Assembly (NCBI GenBank): GCA_000721375.1
Contig: JOGW01000003.1
Span: forward strand, 558,001 to 622,000
Origin: Streptomyces sp. NRRL B-3428
GTDB taxonomy: Bacteria; Actinomycetota; Actinomycetes; Streptomycetales; Streptomycetaceae
Length of the DNA: 64,000 nt
Direction: 5' to 3'
Positions 27,766 to 36,589 of the stretch are shown here, one piece after another. Both the position numbers and the translations under genes were made by a program. A model generated the notes under the pieces. It saw nothing but the letters and a program-made list of their open reading frames with translations. It searched no databases and was not told where the DNA came from. The stretch's first letter is position 1. Every line of letters begins with the position of its first letter.

Positions 27766-27833
27766 GCCGCATGGGTTGGGGTGCTGGTCCCCGTGGGTCC
27801 CACGGTCCGCACGACCCCGCTCAGCGACTGCCG

Positions 27834-27839
27834 TACCCT
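27834..27839 (+). promoter_or_regulatory. Putative leaderless -10 box
   Basis: TACCCT lies 7 nt before the ATG of the gamma-glutamylcyclotransferase-like gene; there is no Shine-Dalgarno. Confidence 0.5.
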
Positions 27840-27846
27840 CGACCTC

Positions 27847-28284
27847 ATGTCGCTCTACGCCGCGTACGCCGGCAATCTCGACCCGCGGCTCATGTCACGC
27901 CGCGCCCCGTATTCGCCGCTGCGCGCCACCGGGTGGCTGAACGGGTGGCGCCTGACGTTCGGCGGCGAGGCCATGGGGTGGGAGGGGGCGCTGGCCACGG
28001 TCGTCGAGGCGCCTCGTTCGCAGGTCTTCGTCTCGCTGTACGACATCGCGCCGATGGACGAGGACTCCATGGACCGCTGGGAGGGTGTCGGCCTCGACAT
28101 CTACCGGCGGATGCGCGTACGGGTGCAGACCCTCGAGGGCGAGATGCCGGCGTGGGTGTACGTCCTGAACGGGTACGAGGGCGGGCTACCGTCGGCGCGC
28201 TATCTCGGGGAGCTGGCGGATGCGGCCGAGTCCGCGGGGGCGCCGCACGACTATGTGATGGAGCTTCGTAAGCGGCCCTGCTGA
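27847..28284 (+). CDS. Gamma-glutamylcyclotransferase-fold protein
   Basis: A 145-residue cytosolic protein of the GGCT/AIG2-like fold. The opening YAAYAGNLDPRLM is the substrate-loop signature (normally YGS/AGN-L), and later parts (LYDIAPMDEDSMDRWEGVG; AWVYVLN) fit the fold, including acidic residues that may act as general base. Substrate is uncertain. Mycobacterium has a similar small protein (Rv3304) between lpdA and the nucleoside phosphorylase gene, so the neighbourhood is conserved. Confidence 0.82.
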   Translation: MSLYAAYAGNLDPRLMSRRAPYSPLRATGWLNGWRLTFGGEAMGWEGALATVVEAPRSQVFVSLYDIAPMDEDSMDRWEGVGLDIYRRMRVRVQTLEGEMPAWVYVLNGYEGGLPSARYLGELADAAESAGAPHDYVMELRKRPC

Positions 28285-28360
28285 CCGGGCCGTCGTCGGC
28301 GTAACCGGTCCTCTTGGCAGAACACACAACAGGTTCCCGCCACACTCGTCGCCCACATGT

Positions 28361-28372
28361 CTACGCGCGTAG
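28361..28372. promoter_or_regulatory. CTACGCGCGTAG palindrome upstream of purine nucleoside phosphorylase
   Basis: A perfect 12-bp palindrome, in context TCTACGCGCGTAGG, ends 12 nt before the -10 box of the next gene, in the -35 to spacer region. It is one of five copies upstream of nucleoside genes, so a repressor operator is likely. Confidence 0.65.
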
Positions 28373-28384
28373 GCCCAGAACGGA

Positions 28385-28390
28385 TACCCT
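28385..28390 (+). promoter_or_regulatory. Leaderless -10 box of purine nucleoside phosphorylase
   Basis: TACCCT lies 7 nt before the GTG; there is no Shine-Dalgarno. The palindrome just upstream takes the place of a -35. Confidence 0.5.
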
Positions 28391-28397
28391 CTTGCGC

Positions 28398-29213
28398 GTG
28401 AACGCTTCGAATACGCCCCCCACCGACCCGTACGCCGCCGCCGACTCCGCAGCCGTGAGGCTGCGCGAGCTGACCGGGGCCGACACGCATGACGTCGCTC
28501 TCGTGATGGGCTCCGGGTGGGCTCCCGCCGTGGACGCGCTCGGTGCGCCCGAGTCCGAGTTCGCCGTGACCGAGCTGCCGGGCTTCCCGCCGCCGGCCGT
28601 CGAGGGGCACGGTGGCAAGGTCCGCTCGTACAAGATCGGCGACAAGCGCGCCCTGGTCTTCCTCGGGCGTACGCACTACTACGAGGGCCGCGGGGTCGCC
28701 GCCGTCGCGCACGGTGTGCGCACCGCTGTGGCCGCCGGCTGCAAGACGATCGTGCTGACCAACGGCTGCGGTGGTCTGCGGGACGGGATGCGTCCGGGTC
28801 AGCCGGTGCTGATCAGCGACCACCTGAACCTGACCGCGACCTCCCCGATCGTGGGCGCCAACTTCGTCGATCTGACCGACCTGTACTCGCCGCGGCTGCG
28901 CGCGCTGTGCAAGGAGGTCGACCCGACGCTGGAGGAGGGCGTGTACGCGCAGTTCCCCGGCCCGCACTACGAGACCCCTGCCGAGATCCGGATGGCGCGC
29001 ACGATCGGTGCGGACCTGGTCGGCATGTCGACCGTGCTCGAGGGGATCGCCGCTCGTGAGGCCGGGGCCGAGGTGCTCGGGATCTCGCTGGTGACCAACC
29101 TGGCCGCCGGTATGACGGGTGAGCCGCTCAACCACGAAGAGGTTCTGCAGGCGGGCCGTGACTCGGCCGCACGGATGGGCCAGCTGCTCACCCAGGTGCT
29201 CGACCGCATCTGA
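28398..29213 (+). CDS. Purine nucleoside phosphorylase
   Basis: Cleaves purine (deoxy)nucleosides with phosphate to free base and (deoxy)ribose-1-phosphate. The 271 residues show the trimeric PNP family pattern: phosphate-binding GSGWAPAVD, a second phosphate site [19 protein letters not shown], and [15 protein letters not shown] with the catalytic-site residues. [11 protein letters not shown] near the end contains the conserved purine-binding Asn. The GTG is the first start after a -10 box. The product feeds the phosphosugar mutase encoded next. Likely controlled by the upstream palindrome. Confidence 0.95.
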   Translation: MNASNTPPTDPYAAADSAAVRLRELTGADTHDVALVMGSGWAPAVDALGAPESEFAVTELPGFPPPAVEGHGGKVRSYKIGDKRALVFLGRTHYYEGRGVAAVAHGVRTAVAAGCKTIVLTNGCGGLRDGMRPGQPVLISDHLNLTATSPIVGANFVDLTDLYSPRLRALCKEVDPTLEEGVYAQFPGPHYETPAEIRMARTIGADLVGMSTVLEGIAAREAGAEVLGISLVTNLAAGMTGEPLNHEEVLQAGRDSAARMGQLLTQVLDRI

Positions 29214-29229
29214 GGGGTACGCAGTGGTG

Positions 29230-29252
29230 GGGCCCGGAACGTTTCCGGGCCC
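29230..29252. terminator. Hairpin terminator after purine nucleoside phosphorylase
   Basis: A 10-bp perfect stem GGGCCCGGAA/TTCCGGGCCC with loop CGT lies 16 nt after the stop. GC-rich repeat-like DNA follows up to the next gene. Read-through to the mutase is possible. Confidence 0.65.
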
Positions 29253-29360
29253 GCTCCCCGCTGCCGCGGGGGTGCTGCCGGGCGCTCGCGCCCCCGAGTC
29301 CCGCTCAGGGCGCTCCGCCCCCTGAACCCTGTAAGACCTCAGTCCCGAAAGGCAACGCAC

Positions 29361-30989
29361 GTGTCGGAAGAACTCATCGCTCGCGCACAGACCTGGCTCG
29401 CCGAGGACCCCGATCCGGAGACGCGGGAAGAGCTGGCCAAGCTCATCGAGGCCGCCGACGTCGACGCGCTGGCCGAGCGGTTCGCGGGCACGCTGCAGTT
29501 CGGTACGGCCGGGCTGCGCGGTGAGCTCGGGGCCGGGCCCATGCGGATGAACCGGTCCGTGGTCATTCGCGCCGCGGCCGGACTCGCCGCGTACCTCAAG
29601 GCCAAGGGGCAGGGCGACGGGCTCGTCGTGATCGGGTACGACGCCCGGTACAAGTCCGCGGACTTCGCGCGGGACACCGCCGCCGTCATGACGGGCGCGG
29701 GCCTCAAAGCCGCCGTGCTGCCCAAGCCGCTGCCCACTCCCGTGCTCGCCTTCGCCATAAGGCATCTGGGTGCCGTGGCGGGTGTGGAGGTGACGGCCAG
29801 TCACAACCCGCCGCGCGACAACGGGTACAAGGTCTATCTCGGGGACGGTTCGCAGATCGTCCCGCCGGCCGATGCCGAGATCGCGGCGGAGATCGCGGCC
29901 GTCCAGGCGCTCGCCGACGTGCCACGCCCCGAGGGCGGCTGGCAGACGCTGGGCGACGAGGTCGTGGACGCCTACCTCGCGCGTACGGACGCCGTGCTCA
30001 AGCCCGGCTCCCCGCGCGGCGCCCGCACCGTCTACACACCCATGCACGGCGTCGGCAAGGAGACCCTGCTCGCCGCCTTCGCCCGCGCCGGCTTCCCCGC
30101 CCCGGCCGTCGTGGCCGAACAGGCCGAGCCCGACCCGGACTTCCCGACCGTCGCCTTCCCCAACCCGGAGGAGCCGGGCGCGATGGACCTCGCGTTCGCC
30201 GCGGCGGAGCGCGAGCGGCCGGATCTGGTCATCGCCAACGACCCGGACGCGGACCGCTGCGCCGTCGCCGTACACGACGGTGAGAAGTGGCGGATGCTGC
30301 ACGGTGACGAGGTCGGTTCGCTGCTCGCCGCGCATCTCGTGCGACGGGGCGTCGAAGGCGTCTTCGCCGAGTCGATCGTGTCGTCCTCGCTGCTCGGGCG
30401 GATCGCCGAGAAGGCCGGGCTCGGGTACGAGGAGACGCTGACCGGCTTCAAGTGGATCGCCCGAGTGGACGGGCTGCGCTTCGGGTACGAGGAGGCGCTC
30501 GGGTACTGCGTCGACCCCGAAGGCGTACGCGACAAGGACGGCATCACCGCCGCGCTGCTGGTGGCCGAGCTGGCCTCCGAGCTGAAGGAGCAGGGCCGCA
30601 CCCTGCTCGATCTGCTCGACGAGCTCGCCGTGGAGCACGGGCTGCACGCGACCGATCAGCTGTCGGTGCGGGTGCAGGATCTGTCGGTGATCGCGGATGC
30701 GATGAGGAAGCTGCGGGAGCAGCCGCCGACAGTGCTGGCCGGTCTCGATGTCGTACGGCGTGAGGACCTGACCGAGGGCACGCAGACGCTGCCGCCGACG
30801 GACGGGCTTCGGTACACGCTGGACGGTGCGCGGGTGATCGTGCGGCCGAGTGGCACCGAGCCCAAGCTCAAGTGCTATCTGGAGGTCGTCGTACCCGTGG
30901 CGGGGCAGGACGTGCCCGCCGCCCGCGCGAAGGCCAAGGAGCTGATCGCCGGGCTGAAGAGGGATCTGGCGGTCGCCGCCGGGATCTGA
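29361..30989 (+). CDS. Alpha-D-phosphohexomutase superfamily enzyme, possible phosphopentomutase
   Basis: Phosphosugar mutase of 542 residues in the PGM2/PmmB group. The phosphoserine loop TASHNPPRDNGYK, metal loop DPDADRC, sugar loop GYCVDPEGV with DKDG, and phosphate-binding RPSGTEPKLK are all intact. Annotation as phosphomannomutase is common, but mammalian PGM2 of this group acts on ribose- and deoxyribose-1-phosphate. Standing directly after a nucleoside phosphorylase, it could supply the phosphopentomutase step; no DeoB is visible here. AAAGG lies 10 nt before the GTG. Confidence 0.93.
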   Translation: MSEELIARAQTWLAEDPDPETREELAKLIEAADVDALAERFAGTLQFGTAGLRGELGAGPMRMNRSVVIRAAAGLAAYLKAKGQGDGLVVIGYDARYKSADFARDTAAVMTGAGLKAAVLPKPLPTPVLAFAIRHLGAVAGVEVTASHNPPRDNGYKVYLGDGSQIVPPADAEIAAEIAAVQALADVPRPEGGWQTLGDEVVDAYLARTDAVLKPGSPRGARTVYTPMHGVGKETLLAAFARAGFPAPAVVAEQAEPDPDFPTVAFPNPEEPGAMDLAFAAAERERPDLVIANDPDADRCAVAVHDGEKWRMLHGDEVGSLLAAHLVRRGVEGVFAESIVSSSLLGRIAEKAGLGYEETLTGFKWIARVDGLRFGYEEALGYCVDPEGVRDKDGITAALLVAELASELKEQGRTLLDLLDELAVEHGLHATDQLSVRVQDLSVIADAMRKLREQPPTVLAGLDVVRREDLTEGTQTLPPTDGLRYTLDGARVIVRPSGTEPKLKCYLEVVVPVAGQDVPAARAKAKELIAGLKRDLAVAAGI

Positions 30990-31023
30990 GAGCAGGACCT
31001 TGTACGAGAGCAGGACCTTGTAC
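30988..31023. repeat. 18-nt tandem duplication at the mutase stop codon
   Basis: The unit gagagcaggaccttgtac occurs twice, exactly, beginning within the TGA stop. Confidence 0.85.
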
Positions 31024-31175
31024 GCAGGGGTGGGCCGCCGAGGAGGCGGTCCGCCCCTTCGTACGTCTGGAGGGTGATTCCTGGACGGCAGTTGACGCAA
31101 CTGCCCCTGGCCGGGCACCGCGCCGAGGAAGGGCTGACCGGTAGCGCACTTGCCGAGTCCCAGGAGCTGCCGCCC

Positions 31176-32369
31176 GTGTCAGCGACCATCCAGGCCCCGA
31201 ACCGTCCCGGCGGCCTCCTGCCCGCCTCCCGCCGCCACCCCGACGTACCGCGTCCGGCGCGGGCCGCCGTGCACGCGCTGCGGCATGCGGCACCCGCGCT
31301 CGCCGCCTACGCGGCGGTGCGGCTGACCGGACTCGCCGTGCTGTGGCTGTGGGCGCACGCCGAGGGCGTCAGCCTGTTCACACAGATCGCCTCCGACTGG
31401 GACGCCAACTGGTATCTGGGGATCGCCGACCACGGTTACGCGCGCGAGCTCGGCACCACGTACGACTCCAACAACCTGGCGTTCTTCCCGCTCTATCCGG
31501 TGCTCGTGAAGGCGGTCGCGGCCTTCACACCCGGCACGCGCGCGACCGTCGGACTGCTGCTCGCCATGGCCTTCTCCTTCGTCGCGGCGTGGGGTGTCTT
31601 CGCGGTGGGCGACCGGCTGTACGGGCGACGGGTCGGCGTGCTCCTGACCGTCCTGTGGGCCGCCTTCCCCGTATCGGCCGTGCAGTGGATGGGGTACACG
31701 GAGTCGCTGTTCACGGCGTTCGTCGCCTGGTCGCTGTTCGCCGTCCTGCGCGGTGACTGGCTGTGGGCCGGTGCGCTGGCGGCGGTCTCGGGCCTGACCC
31801 GGCCAACCGGGATCGCGCTCGCCGCGGCCGTCTCGCTCGCCGCCCTGCTGTCGCTGCGGCAGCGGACGGGCGGACGTGCGATCGCCGGCGCCCTGCTCGC
31901 CCCGCTCGGCTGGCTGCTCTACGTCGGCTGGGTCGGGCTGCGCCTCGGCCGCTGGGACGGGTACTTCGCGGTCCAGAAGCTGTGGCACAACGAGCTCGAC
32001 GGCGGCGCCGAGACCCTGCGCTTCATGCGCGAGCTGCTGATCTACGACTCGACGCCCGAGCTGTTCCTCGTCATGGTCACCGCGATCATGGCGGCCGCGG
32101 TGCTGCTCTTCCTCGTGTGCGTGAAGCAGCGCCAGCCGCTGCCGCTGCTCGTCTTCTGCGGGGTGCTCCTGGTGATCGTGATCGGGTCGGCCGGGGTGTA
32201 CTTCCCGCGGGCGCGCTTCCTGGTGCCGGCTTTCCCCCTGCTGCTGCCGCTCGCGTTGTACGTGGCCGGTCTGAAGCGGGCACGGGCGGCGCTGTACGTG
32301 GCGGCGGCGGTGATCGGGTCGGCGTACTGCAACGGATACATGCTGCTGGTGTGGCCGAGCGCGCCCTGA
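31176..32369 (+). CDS. Integral membrane mannosyltransferase-like protein (PIG-V/GT-C type)
   Basis: Polytopic GT-C-like glycosyltransferase with roughly ten membrane helices in 397 residues. The first external loop carries the acidic SDWDANWYLGIADHGY motif, where lipid-linked-sugar transferases keep their catalytic Asp, followed by NNLAFFPLYPVLVK, typical of PIG-V-like proteins. The donor is probably polyprenyl-phosphate mannose; the acceptor is unknown. The start is a GTG with AGGAG 11 nt upstream and is not certain. It converges on the aldehyde dehydrogenase operon, with a perfect palindrome between. Confidence 0.85.
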   Translation: MSATIQAPNRPGGLLPASRRHPDVPRPARAAVHALRHAAPALAAYAAVRLTGLAVLWLWAHAEGVSLFTQIASDWDANWYLGIADHGYARELGTTYDSNNLAFFPLYPVLVKAVAAFTPGTRATVGLLLAMAFSFVAAWGVFAVGDRLYGRRVGVLLTVLWAAFPVSAVQWMGYTESLFTAFVAWSLFAVLRGDWLWAGALAAVSGLTRPTGIALAAAVSLAALLSLRQRTGGRAIAGALLAPLGWLLYVGWVGLRLGRWDGYFAVQKLWHNELDGGAETLRFMRELLIYDSTPELFLVMVTAIMAAAVLLFLVCVKQRQPLPLLVFCGVLLVIVIGSAGVYFPRARFLVPAFPLLLPLALYVAGLKRARAALYVAAAVIGSAYCNGYMLLVWPSAP

Positions 32370-32379
32370 CGCTCCCTGA

Positions 32380-32427
32380 CATACGTGTGGGCCCCTTGGT
32401 ACGCGTACCAAGGGGCCCACACGTATG
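32380..32427. terminator. 48-bp perfect palindrome, probable bidirectional terminator
   Basis: Arms of 23 bp starting CATACGTGTGGGCCCCTTGG meet at a central GC, making the whole block self-complementary. It lies between two convergent genes, 10 nt after one stop and 7 nt from the other. Confidence 0.8.
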
Positions 32428-32433
32428 CGGCGA

Positions 32434-33330
32434 TCAGTAGGAGGACCCGCCCGAGCCCAGCGACCCCGTCGGGTGCCAGACCGTCTTGGTCTCCAGGAAG
32501 GCCGTCAGGCGCGAGGTGCCCGGGTCGGCCGACCAGTCCACAGCCTGTGGACGGAGAACGCGCTTGAGGTTGTCGGCCGCCGCGATCTCCAGCTCCTTGG
32601 CCAGCTGCTCGTCGGCGCCCGCGAGGTCGATGGCGTTGACGTCCTGGTGCGCGGCGAGCGGCGTAGCGATTTCCGCCGTTTTGCCGGAGAGGATATTGAC
32701 CACTCCGCCCGGTACGTCGGAGGTGGCAAGCACCTCGGCCAGCGACAGGGCGGGCAGCGGGCGGTCCGCGGAGGCGATGACCACCGCAGTGTTGCCCGTG
32801 GCGATCACCGGGGCGATCACCGACACGAGCCCGAGCAGCGAGGACTCCTGCGGCGCGACGACGGTGACGACACCGGTCGGCTCGGGGGACGAGAGGTTGA
32901 AGAAGGGACCCGCGACCGGGTTCCCGCCGCCCACGACCTGGGCGATCTTGTCGGTCCAGCCCGCGTACCAGACCCAGCGGTCGATCGCGGCGTCGACGAC
33001 CGCGGCGGCCTTGGCCTTGCTCAGGCCCTCGGCCTCCGCGACCTCGCGGACGAACTGCTCGCGGCGCCCCTCCAGCATCTCCGCGACGCGGTAGAGGATC
33101 TGCCCGCGCAGGTACGCCGTGGCACCCGCCCAGCCGCCGAACGCCTTGCGCGCGGCGACCACCGCGTCACGGGCGTCCTTGCGGGAGGAAAGCGGGGCGT
33201 TGGCCAGCCAGTTGCCCTTTGCGTCGTTCACTTCGTACACCCGGCCGCTCTCGGAACGAGGGAACTTCCCGCCCACGTACAGCTTGTAGGTCTTGAAGAC
33301 GGACAGCCGCGCTTCAGTGCTCTCAGACAT
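32434..33330 (-). CDS. Truncated aldehyde dehydrogenase-like protein lacking the catalytic domain
   Basis: A 298-residue protein homologous to the N-terminal (NAD-binding) part of aldehyde dehydrogenases. It shares GGWAGATAYLRGQILYRVAEML and VVAPQESSLLGLVSVIAP with the family but ends before the catalytic Cys domain. The ELGGKG Glu and the GQxC Cys are absent. It overlaps the full-length aldehyde dehydrogenase by 8 nt, so it is made with it, perhaps as a non-catalytic partner. It is not a simple frameshift: the frame ends with its own GSLGSGGSSY tail. The arrangement beside deoC seems conserved in S. coelicolor. Confidence 0.85.
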   Translation of the reverse strand: MSESTEARLSVFKTYKLYVGGKFPRSESGRVYEVNDAKGNWLANAPLSSRKDARDAVVAARKAFGGWAGATAYLRGQILYRVAEMLEGRREQFVREVAEAEGLSKAKAAAVVDAAIDRWVWYAGWTDKIAQVVGGGNPVAGPFFNLSSPEPTGVVTVVAPQESSLLGLVSVIAPVIATGNTAVVIASADRPLPALSLAEVLATSDVPGGVVNILSGKTAEIATPLAAHQDVNAIDLAGADEQLAKELEIAAADNLKRVLRPQAVDWSADPGTSRLTAFLETKTVWHPTGSLGSGGSSY

Positions 33331-34759
33331 CGAGGTACGCCTCCAGACCGTGCCGGCCGCCCTCGCGGCCGAAGCCCGACTCCTTGTAGCCGCCGAACGG
33401 CGAGGTCGGGTCGAACTTGTTGAACGTGTTGGACCAGATCACGCCCGCGCGCAGCTTGTTCGCGACGGCGAGGATGCGCGAGCCCTTCTCGGTCCAGATG
33501 CCGGCCGAGAGTCCGTACGGGGTGTTGTTCGCCTTGGCCACGGCCTCGTCCGGGGTACGGAAGGTGAGGACCGAGAGCACCGGGCCGAAGATCTCGTCGC
33601 GTGCGACGGTGTGGGCCTGGGTGACGCCGGTGAAGAGGGTGGGCGCGAACCAGTAGCCGGTGGAGGGCAGTTCGCACTCCGGCGACCAGCGCTCGGCGCC
33701 CTCCGCCTCGCCGGTCTCGGCGAGTGCGGTGATACGGGCGAGCTGCTCGGCGGAGTTGATGGCGCCGATGTCGGTGTTCTTGTCGAGCGGGTCGCCCAGA
33801 CGCAGGGTGTTCAGACGGCGCTTCAGGGAGTCGAGCAGCTCGTCGTGGATCGACTCCTGGACGAGGAGCCTGGATCCGGCGCAGCACACCTGGCCCTGGT
33901 TGAAGAAGATGCCGCCGACGATGCCCTCGACGGCCTGGTCGATGGGGGCGTCGTCGAAGACGATGTTGGCGCCCTTGCCGCCCAGTTCGAGCGTGAGCTT
34001 CTTGTCGGTACCCGCGAGGGTGCGGGCGATCTCCTTGCCGACGGCGGTGGAGCCGGTGAAGGCCACCTTGTTCACGTCGGGGTGCGCGGTCAGGGCCGCG
34101 CCCGCGTCGCCGTATCCGGGAAGGATGTTGACGACACCCTTCGGGAGACCGGCCTGGCGGCAGATGTCCGCGAAGAAGAGGGCGGAGAGCGGGGTGGTCT
34201 CGGCCGGCTTCAGGACGACGGTGTTACCGGTCGCGAGCGCCGGGGCGATCTTCCACGCGAGCATGAGCAGCGGGAAGTTCCACGGGATGACCTGGCCCGC
34301 GACACCGAGCGGCTTCGGGTTCGGTCCGTAGCCCGCGTGGTCGAGCTTGTCGGCCCAGCCCGCGTAGTAGAAGAAGTGCGCGGCGACCAGCGGCAGATCC
34401 GCGTCCCGCGTCTCCTTGATCGGCTTTCCGTTGTCGAGGGTCTCAAGGACGGCCAGCTCGCGGCTGCGCTCCTGGATGATCCGGGCGATACGGAAGAGGT
34501 ACTTGCCGCGCTCGGCGCCCGGCAGCGCGGACCACTTGTCGAAGGCCTTGCGGGCGGCCTTCACGGCGCGCTCCACATCGGCCTCACCGGCCCGGGCGAC
34601 CTCGGAGAGCACCTCCTCGGTGCTCGGCGAGACGGTCTTGAAGACCTTGCCGTCGGCGGCCTCGGTGAACTCACCGTCGATGAACAGGCCGTAGGACGGG
34701 GCGATATCGACGACCGACCGCGACTCGGGCGCCGGTGCGTACTCGAAAAGATTGGTCAT
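33323..34759 (-). CDS. Aldehyde dehydrogenase family protein
   Basis: NAD(P)-dependent oxidation of an aldehyde to the acid. The 478-residue protein is complete: Asn in QVIPWNFPLLML, NAD-binding FTGSTAVGKEI, general base Glu in LELGGKGANIV, nucleophile Cys in NQGQVCCAGSRL and the EIFGPVLSV segment. It starts 6 nt after the deoC stop in the same operon. DeoC releases acetaldehyde, so acetaldehyde oxidation is the likely role. Control is shared with deoC through the upstream palindrome. Confidence 0.93.
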   Translation of the reverse strand: MTNLFEYAPAPESRSVVDIAPSYGLFIDGEFTEAADGKVFKTVSPSTEEVLSEVARAGEADVERAVKAARKAFDKWSALPGAERGKYLFRIARIIQERSRELAVLETLDNGKPIKETRDADLPLVAAHFFYYAGWADKLDHAGYGPNPKPLGVAGQVIPWNFPLLMLAWKIAPALATGNTVVLKPAETTPLSALFFADICRQAGLPKGVVNILPGYGDAGAALTAHPDVNKVAFTGSTAVGKEIARTLAGTDKKLTLELGGKGANIVFDDAPIDQAVEGIVGGIFFNQGQVCCAGSRLLVQESIHDELLDSLKRRLNTLRLGDPLDKNTDIGAINSAEQLARITALAETGEAEGAERWSPECELPSTGYWFAPTLFTGVTQAHTVARDEIFGPVLSVLTFRTPDEAVAKANNTPYGLSAGIWTEKGSRILAVANKLRAGVIWSNTFNKFDPTSPFGGYKESGFGREGGRHGLEAYLDV

Positions 34760-34765
34760 GGGTGA

Positions 34766-35803
34766 TCAGTCCACCGTCACGTAGTCGGGGCCGGAGTAGC
34801 GTCCGGTGGCCAGCTTCTGACGCTGCATGAGCAGGTCGTTGAGCAGGCTGGAGGCGCCGAAGCGGAACCAGTGGTTGTCGAGCCAGTCGGGCCCTGCCGT
34901 CTCGTTCACGAGCACCAGGAACTTGATGGCGTCCTTGGTGGAGCGGATACCGCCCGCGGGCTTCACTCCGACCTGTACCCCGGTCTGCGCACGGAAGTCG
35001 CGGACGGCCTCCAGCATGAGGAGCGTGTTGGCGGGGGTGGCGTTGACGCCGACCTTGCCCGTCGACGTCTTGATGAAGTCGGCGCCCGCGATCATGCCGA
35101 TCCAGCTGGCGCGACGGATGTTGTCGTACGTCGAGAGCTCGCCGGTCTCGAAGATGACCTTCAGCCGTGCGGGCCCTGCGGCCTCCTTCACGGCGCGGAT
35201 CTCCTCGTAGACCTTCATGTAGTTGCCCGCGAGGAAGGCGCCACGGTCGATGACCATGTCGATCTCGTCGGCGCCCGCGGCGACCGCGTCCTTGGTGTCG
35301 GCGAGCTTCACGCCGAGGGCCGCGCGGCCGGCCGGGAAGGCGGTGGCGACGGAGGCGACCTTGACGCCGGAACCGGCGACGGCGGCCTTGGCCGTGGCGA
35401 CCATGTCCGGATACACGCAGACCGCGGCGGTCGTGGGCGTGCTGCGGTCGGTCGGGTCGGGGTGGACGGCCTTGGCGCCGAGCGCGCGGACCTTGCCCGC
35501 GGTATCCGCACCCTCGAGGGTCGTCAGGTCGATCATCGAGATGGCCAGGTCGATGGCGTACGCCTTGGCCGTCGTCTTGATCGACCGCGTGCCGAGGCCT
35601 GCGGCCCGCGCCTCGAGCCCCACCGTGTCCACGCCCGGCAGGCCGTGGAGGAAGCGGCGGAGGGTGGCGTCGGAGGAGGTGACGTCCGCGAAGGCCGTGG
35701 GGGCCGCGGGCGTCTTGGCGCTCGACGGGGTCTGCTCCGGCTCGGCCTGCTTCGCCTTCTTGGCGGCCTTGGCCGACTTGTCTGACTTGGGGACTGGGGG
35801 CAT
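34766..35803 (-). CDS. deoC: Deoxyribose-phosphate aldolase
   Basis: Splits 2-deoxyribose-5-phosphate into glyceraldehyde-3-phosphate and acetaldehyde, the last step of deoxynucleoside use. The Schiff-base Lys is in FIKTSTGK and a second key Lys in VGVKPAGGIRS; the ADEIDMVID segment is conserved. At 345 residues it is about 85 longer than E. coli DeoC, from a Lys/Ala-rich N-terminal extension (KSAKAAKKAKQAEPEQ). I give the ATG start; a GTG two codons upstream (35809) fits a leaderless mRNA better, since TATGCT lies 6 nt before it. First gene of deoC-aldehyde dehydrogenase-partner. Confidence 0.95.
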   Translation of the reverse strand: MPPVPKSDKSAKAAKKAKQAEPEQTPSSAKTPAAPTAFADVTSSDATLRRFLHGLPGVDTVGLEARAAGLGTRSIKTTAKAYAIDLAISMIDLTTLEGADTAGKVRALGAKAVHPDPTDRSTPTTAAVCVYPDMVATAKAAVAGSGVKVASVATAFPAGRAALGVKLADTKDAVAAGADEIDMVIDRGAFLAGNYMKVYEEIRAVKEAAGPARLKVIFETGELSTYDNIRRASWIGMIAGADFIKTSTGKVGVNATPANTLLMLEAVRDFRAQTGVQVGVKPAGGIRSTKDAIKFLVLVNETAGPDWLDNHWFRFGASSLLNDLLMQRQKLATGRYSGPDYVTVD

Positions 35804-35815
35804 GGTCACCACGGC

Positions 35816-35821
35816 AGCATA
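35816..35821 (-). promoter_or_regulatory. Leaderless -10 box of deoC
   Basis: TATGCT on the minus strand, 6 nt before a GTG in the deoC frame. The operator palindrome ends 1 nt upstream. Confidence 0.5.
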
Positions 35822-35822
35822 T

Positions 35823-35834
35823 CTACGCGCGTAG
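35823..35834. promoter_or_regulatory. CTACGCGCGTAG palindrome upstream of deoC
   Basis: A perfect 12-bp palindrome abutting the deoC -10 box, in context TCTACGCGCGTAG. A bound repressor would block the promoter. Confidence 0.65.
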
Positions 35835-35926
35835 CGGCTTGTGAAGTCCTCCACCTTCAGGGCCGCATTCCACCTCCGCGGGGGCGCGGGAAGGCAGTCC
35901 TGGGCACCTGGGGCAGAATCGACGGC

Positions 35927-36589
35927 ATGAGCTCCCCCGACGAGTCCGAGAACACCCGCCCCGAGCCGGCCGAGCCCGCGGCCGAGCCGGCGACGCCGGA
36001 CCGTGTCTACCGTTCCGGCGCCGGGATCGCCGGTGGTGTCATGCTGCTCGGCCTCGGCGGCTGGCTCGGCGGGGACGCGCTGCTGCGCGGCAGCGGCATG
36101 ACGCCCTGGCTGGCCCTGGCCGCGCTGATCGCCCTGGTCCCGCTGGTCGTGGCCTACACCGTGCGGCCCGCGGTGTTCGCGAACAACCAGCGGCTCAAGA
36201 TCCGCAACCCGTTCCGCACGATCGTGCTGCCGTGGTCGACGGTGGACCACATCAGCGCCTCGTACTCCTGCGAGGTGACGGCCGGCTCGGACAAGTACCA
36301 GCTCTGGGCCGTCCCGGTGTCGCTGCGCGCCCGCAAGTCGGCCAACCGCCGCCAGGCCCGCGCCGCGGCGGCCGGTGACCCGGGCGCCCGGGCGGGGGTC
36401 TCGCCGTCCTCGGACCGCCCCACCCGCGCCGCCGCCGACCAGACGGTCGACGACCTGCGCGAACTCGCCGAAGCGTACGGACGCGAGCCGGGCGCCCAGG
36501 GATCGGTCGAGGTCCGCTGGGCCTACGAGGTGATCGCACCGGTGGTGGCCGGGGCGATCCTGCTGGGTGCGCTGGCGCTGATCGGCTGA
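35927..36589 (+). CDS. PH-like domain membrane protein
   Basis: A 220-residue protein with a polar N-terminus, two close helices (about residues 30-48 and 53-72), a bacterial PH-like (bPH) beta-rich domain (LKIRNPFRTIVLPWSTVDHI onward) and a final helix (203-220). Function is unknown; such proteins are common in actinobacteria and probably membrane-associated. The leaderless -10 CAGAAT lies 7 nt before the ATG. It is divergent from deoC. Confidence 0.82.
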   Translation: MSSPDESENTRPEPAEPAAEPATPDRVYRSGAGIAGGVMLLGLGGWLGGDALLRGSGMTPWLALAALIALVPLVVAYTVRPAVFANNQRLKIRNPFRTIVLPWSTVDHISASYSCEVTAGSDKYQLWAVPVSLRARKSANRRQARAAAAGDPGARAGVSPSSDRPTRAAADQTVDDLRELAEAYGREPGAQGSVEVRWAYEVIAPVVAGAILLGALALIG

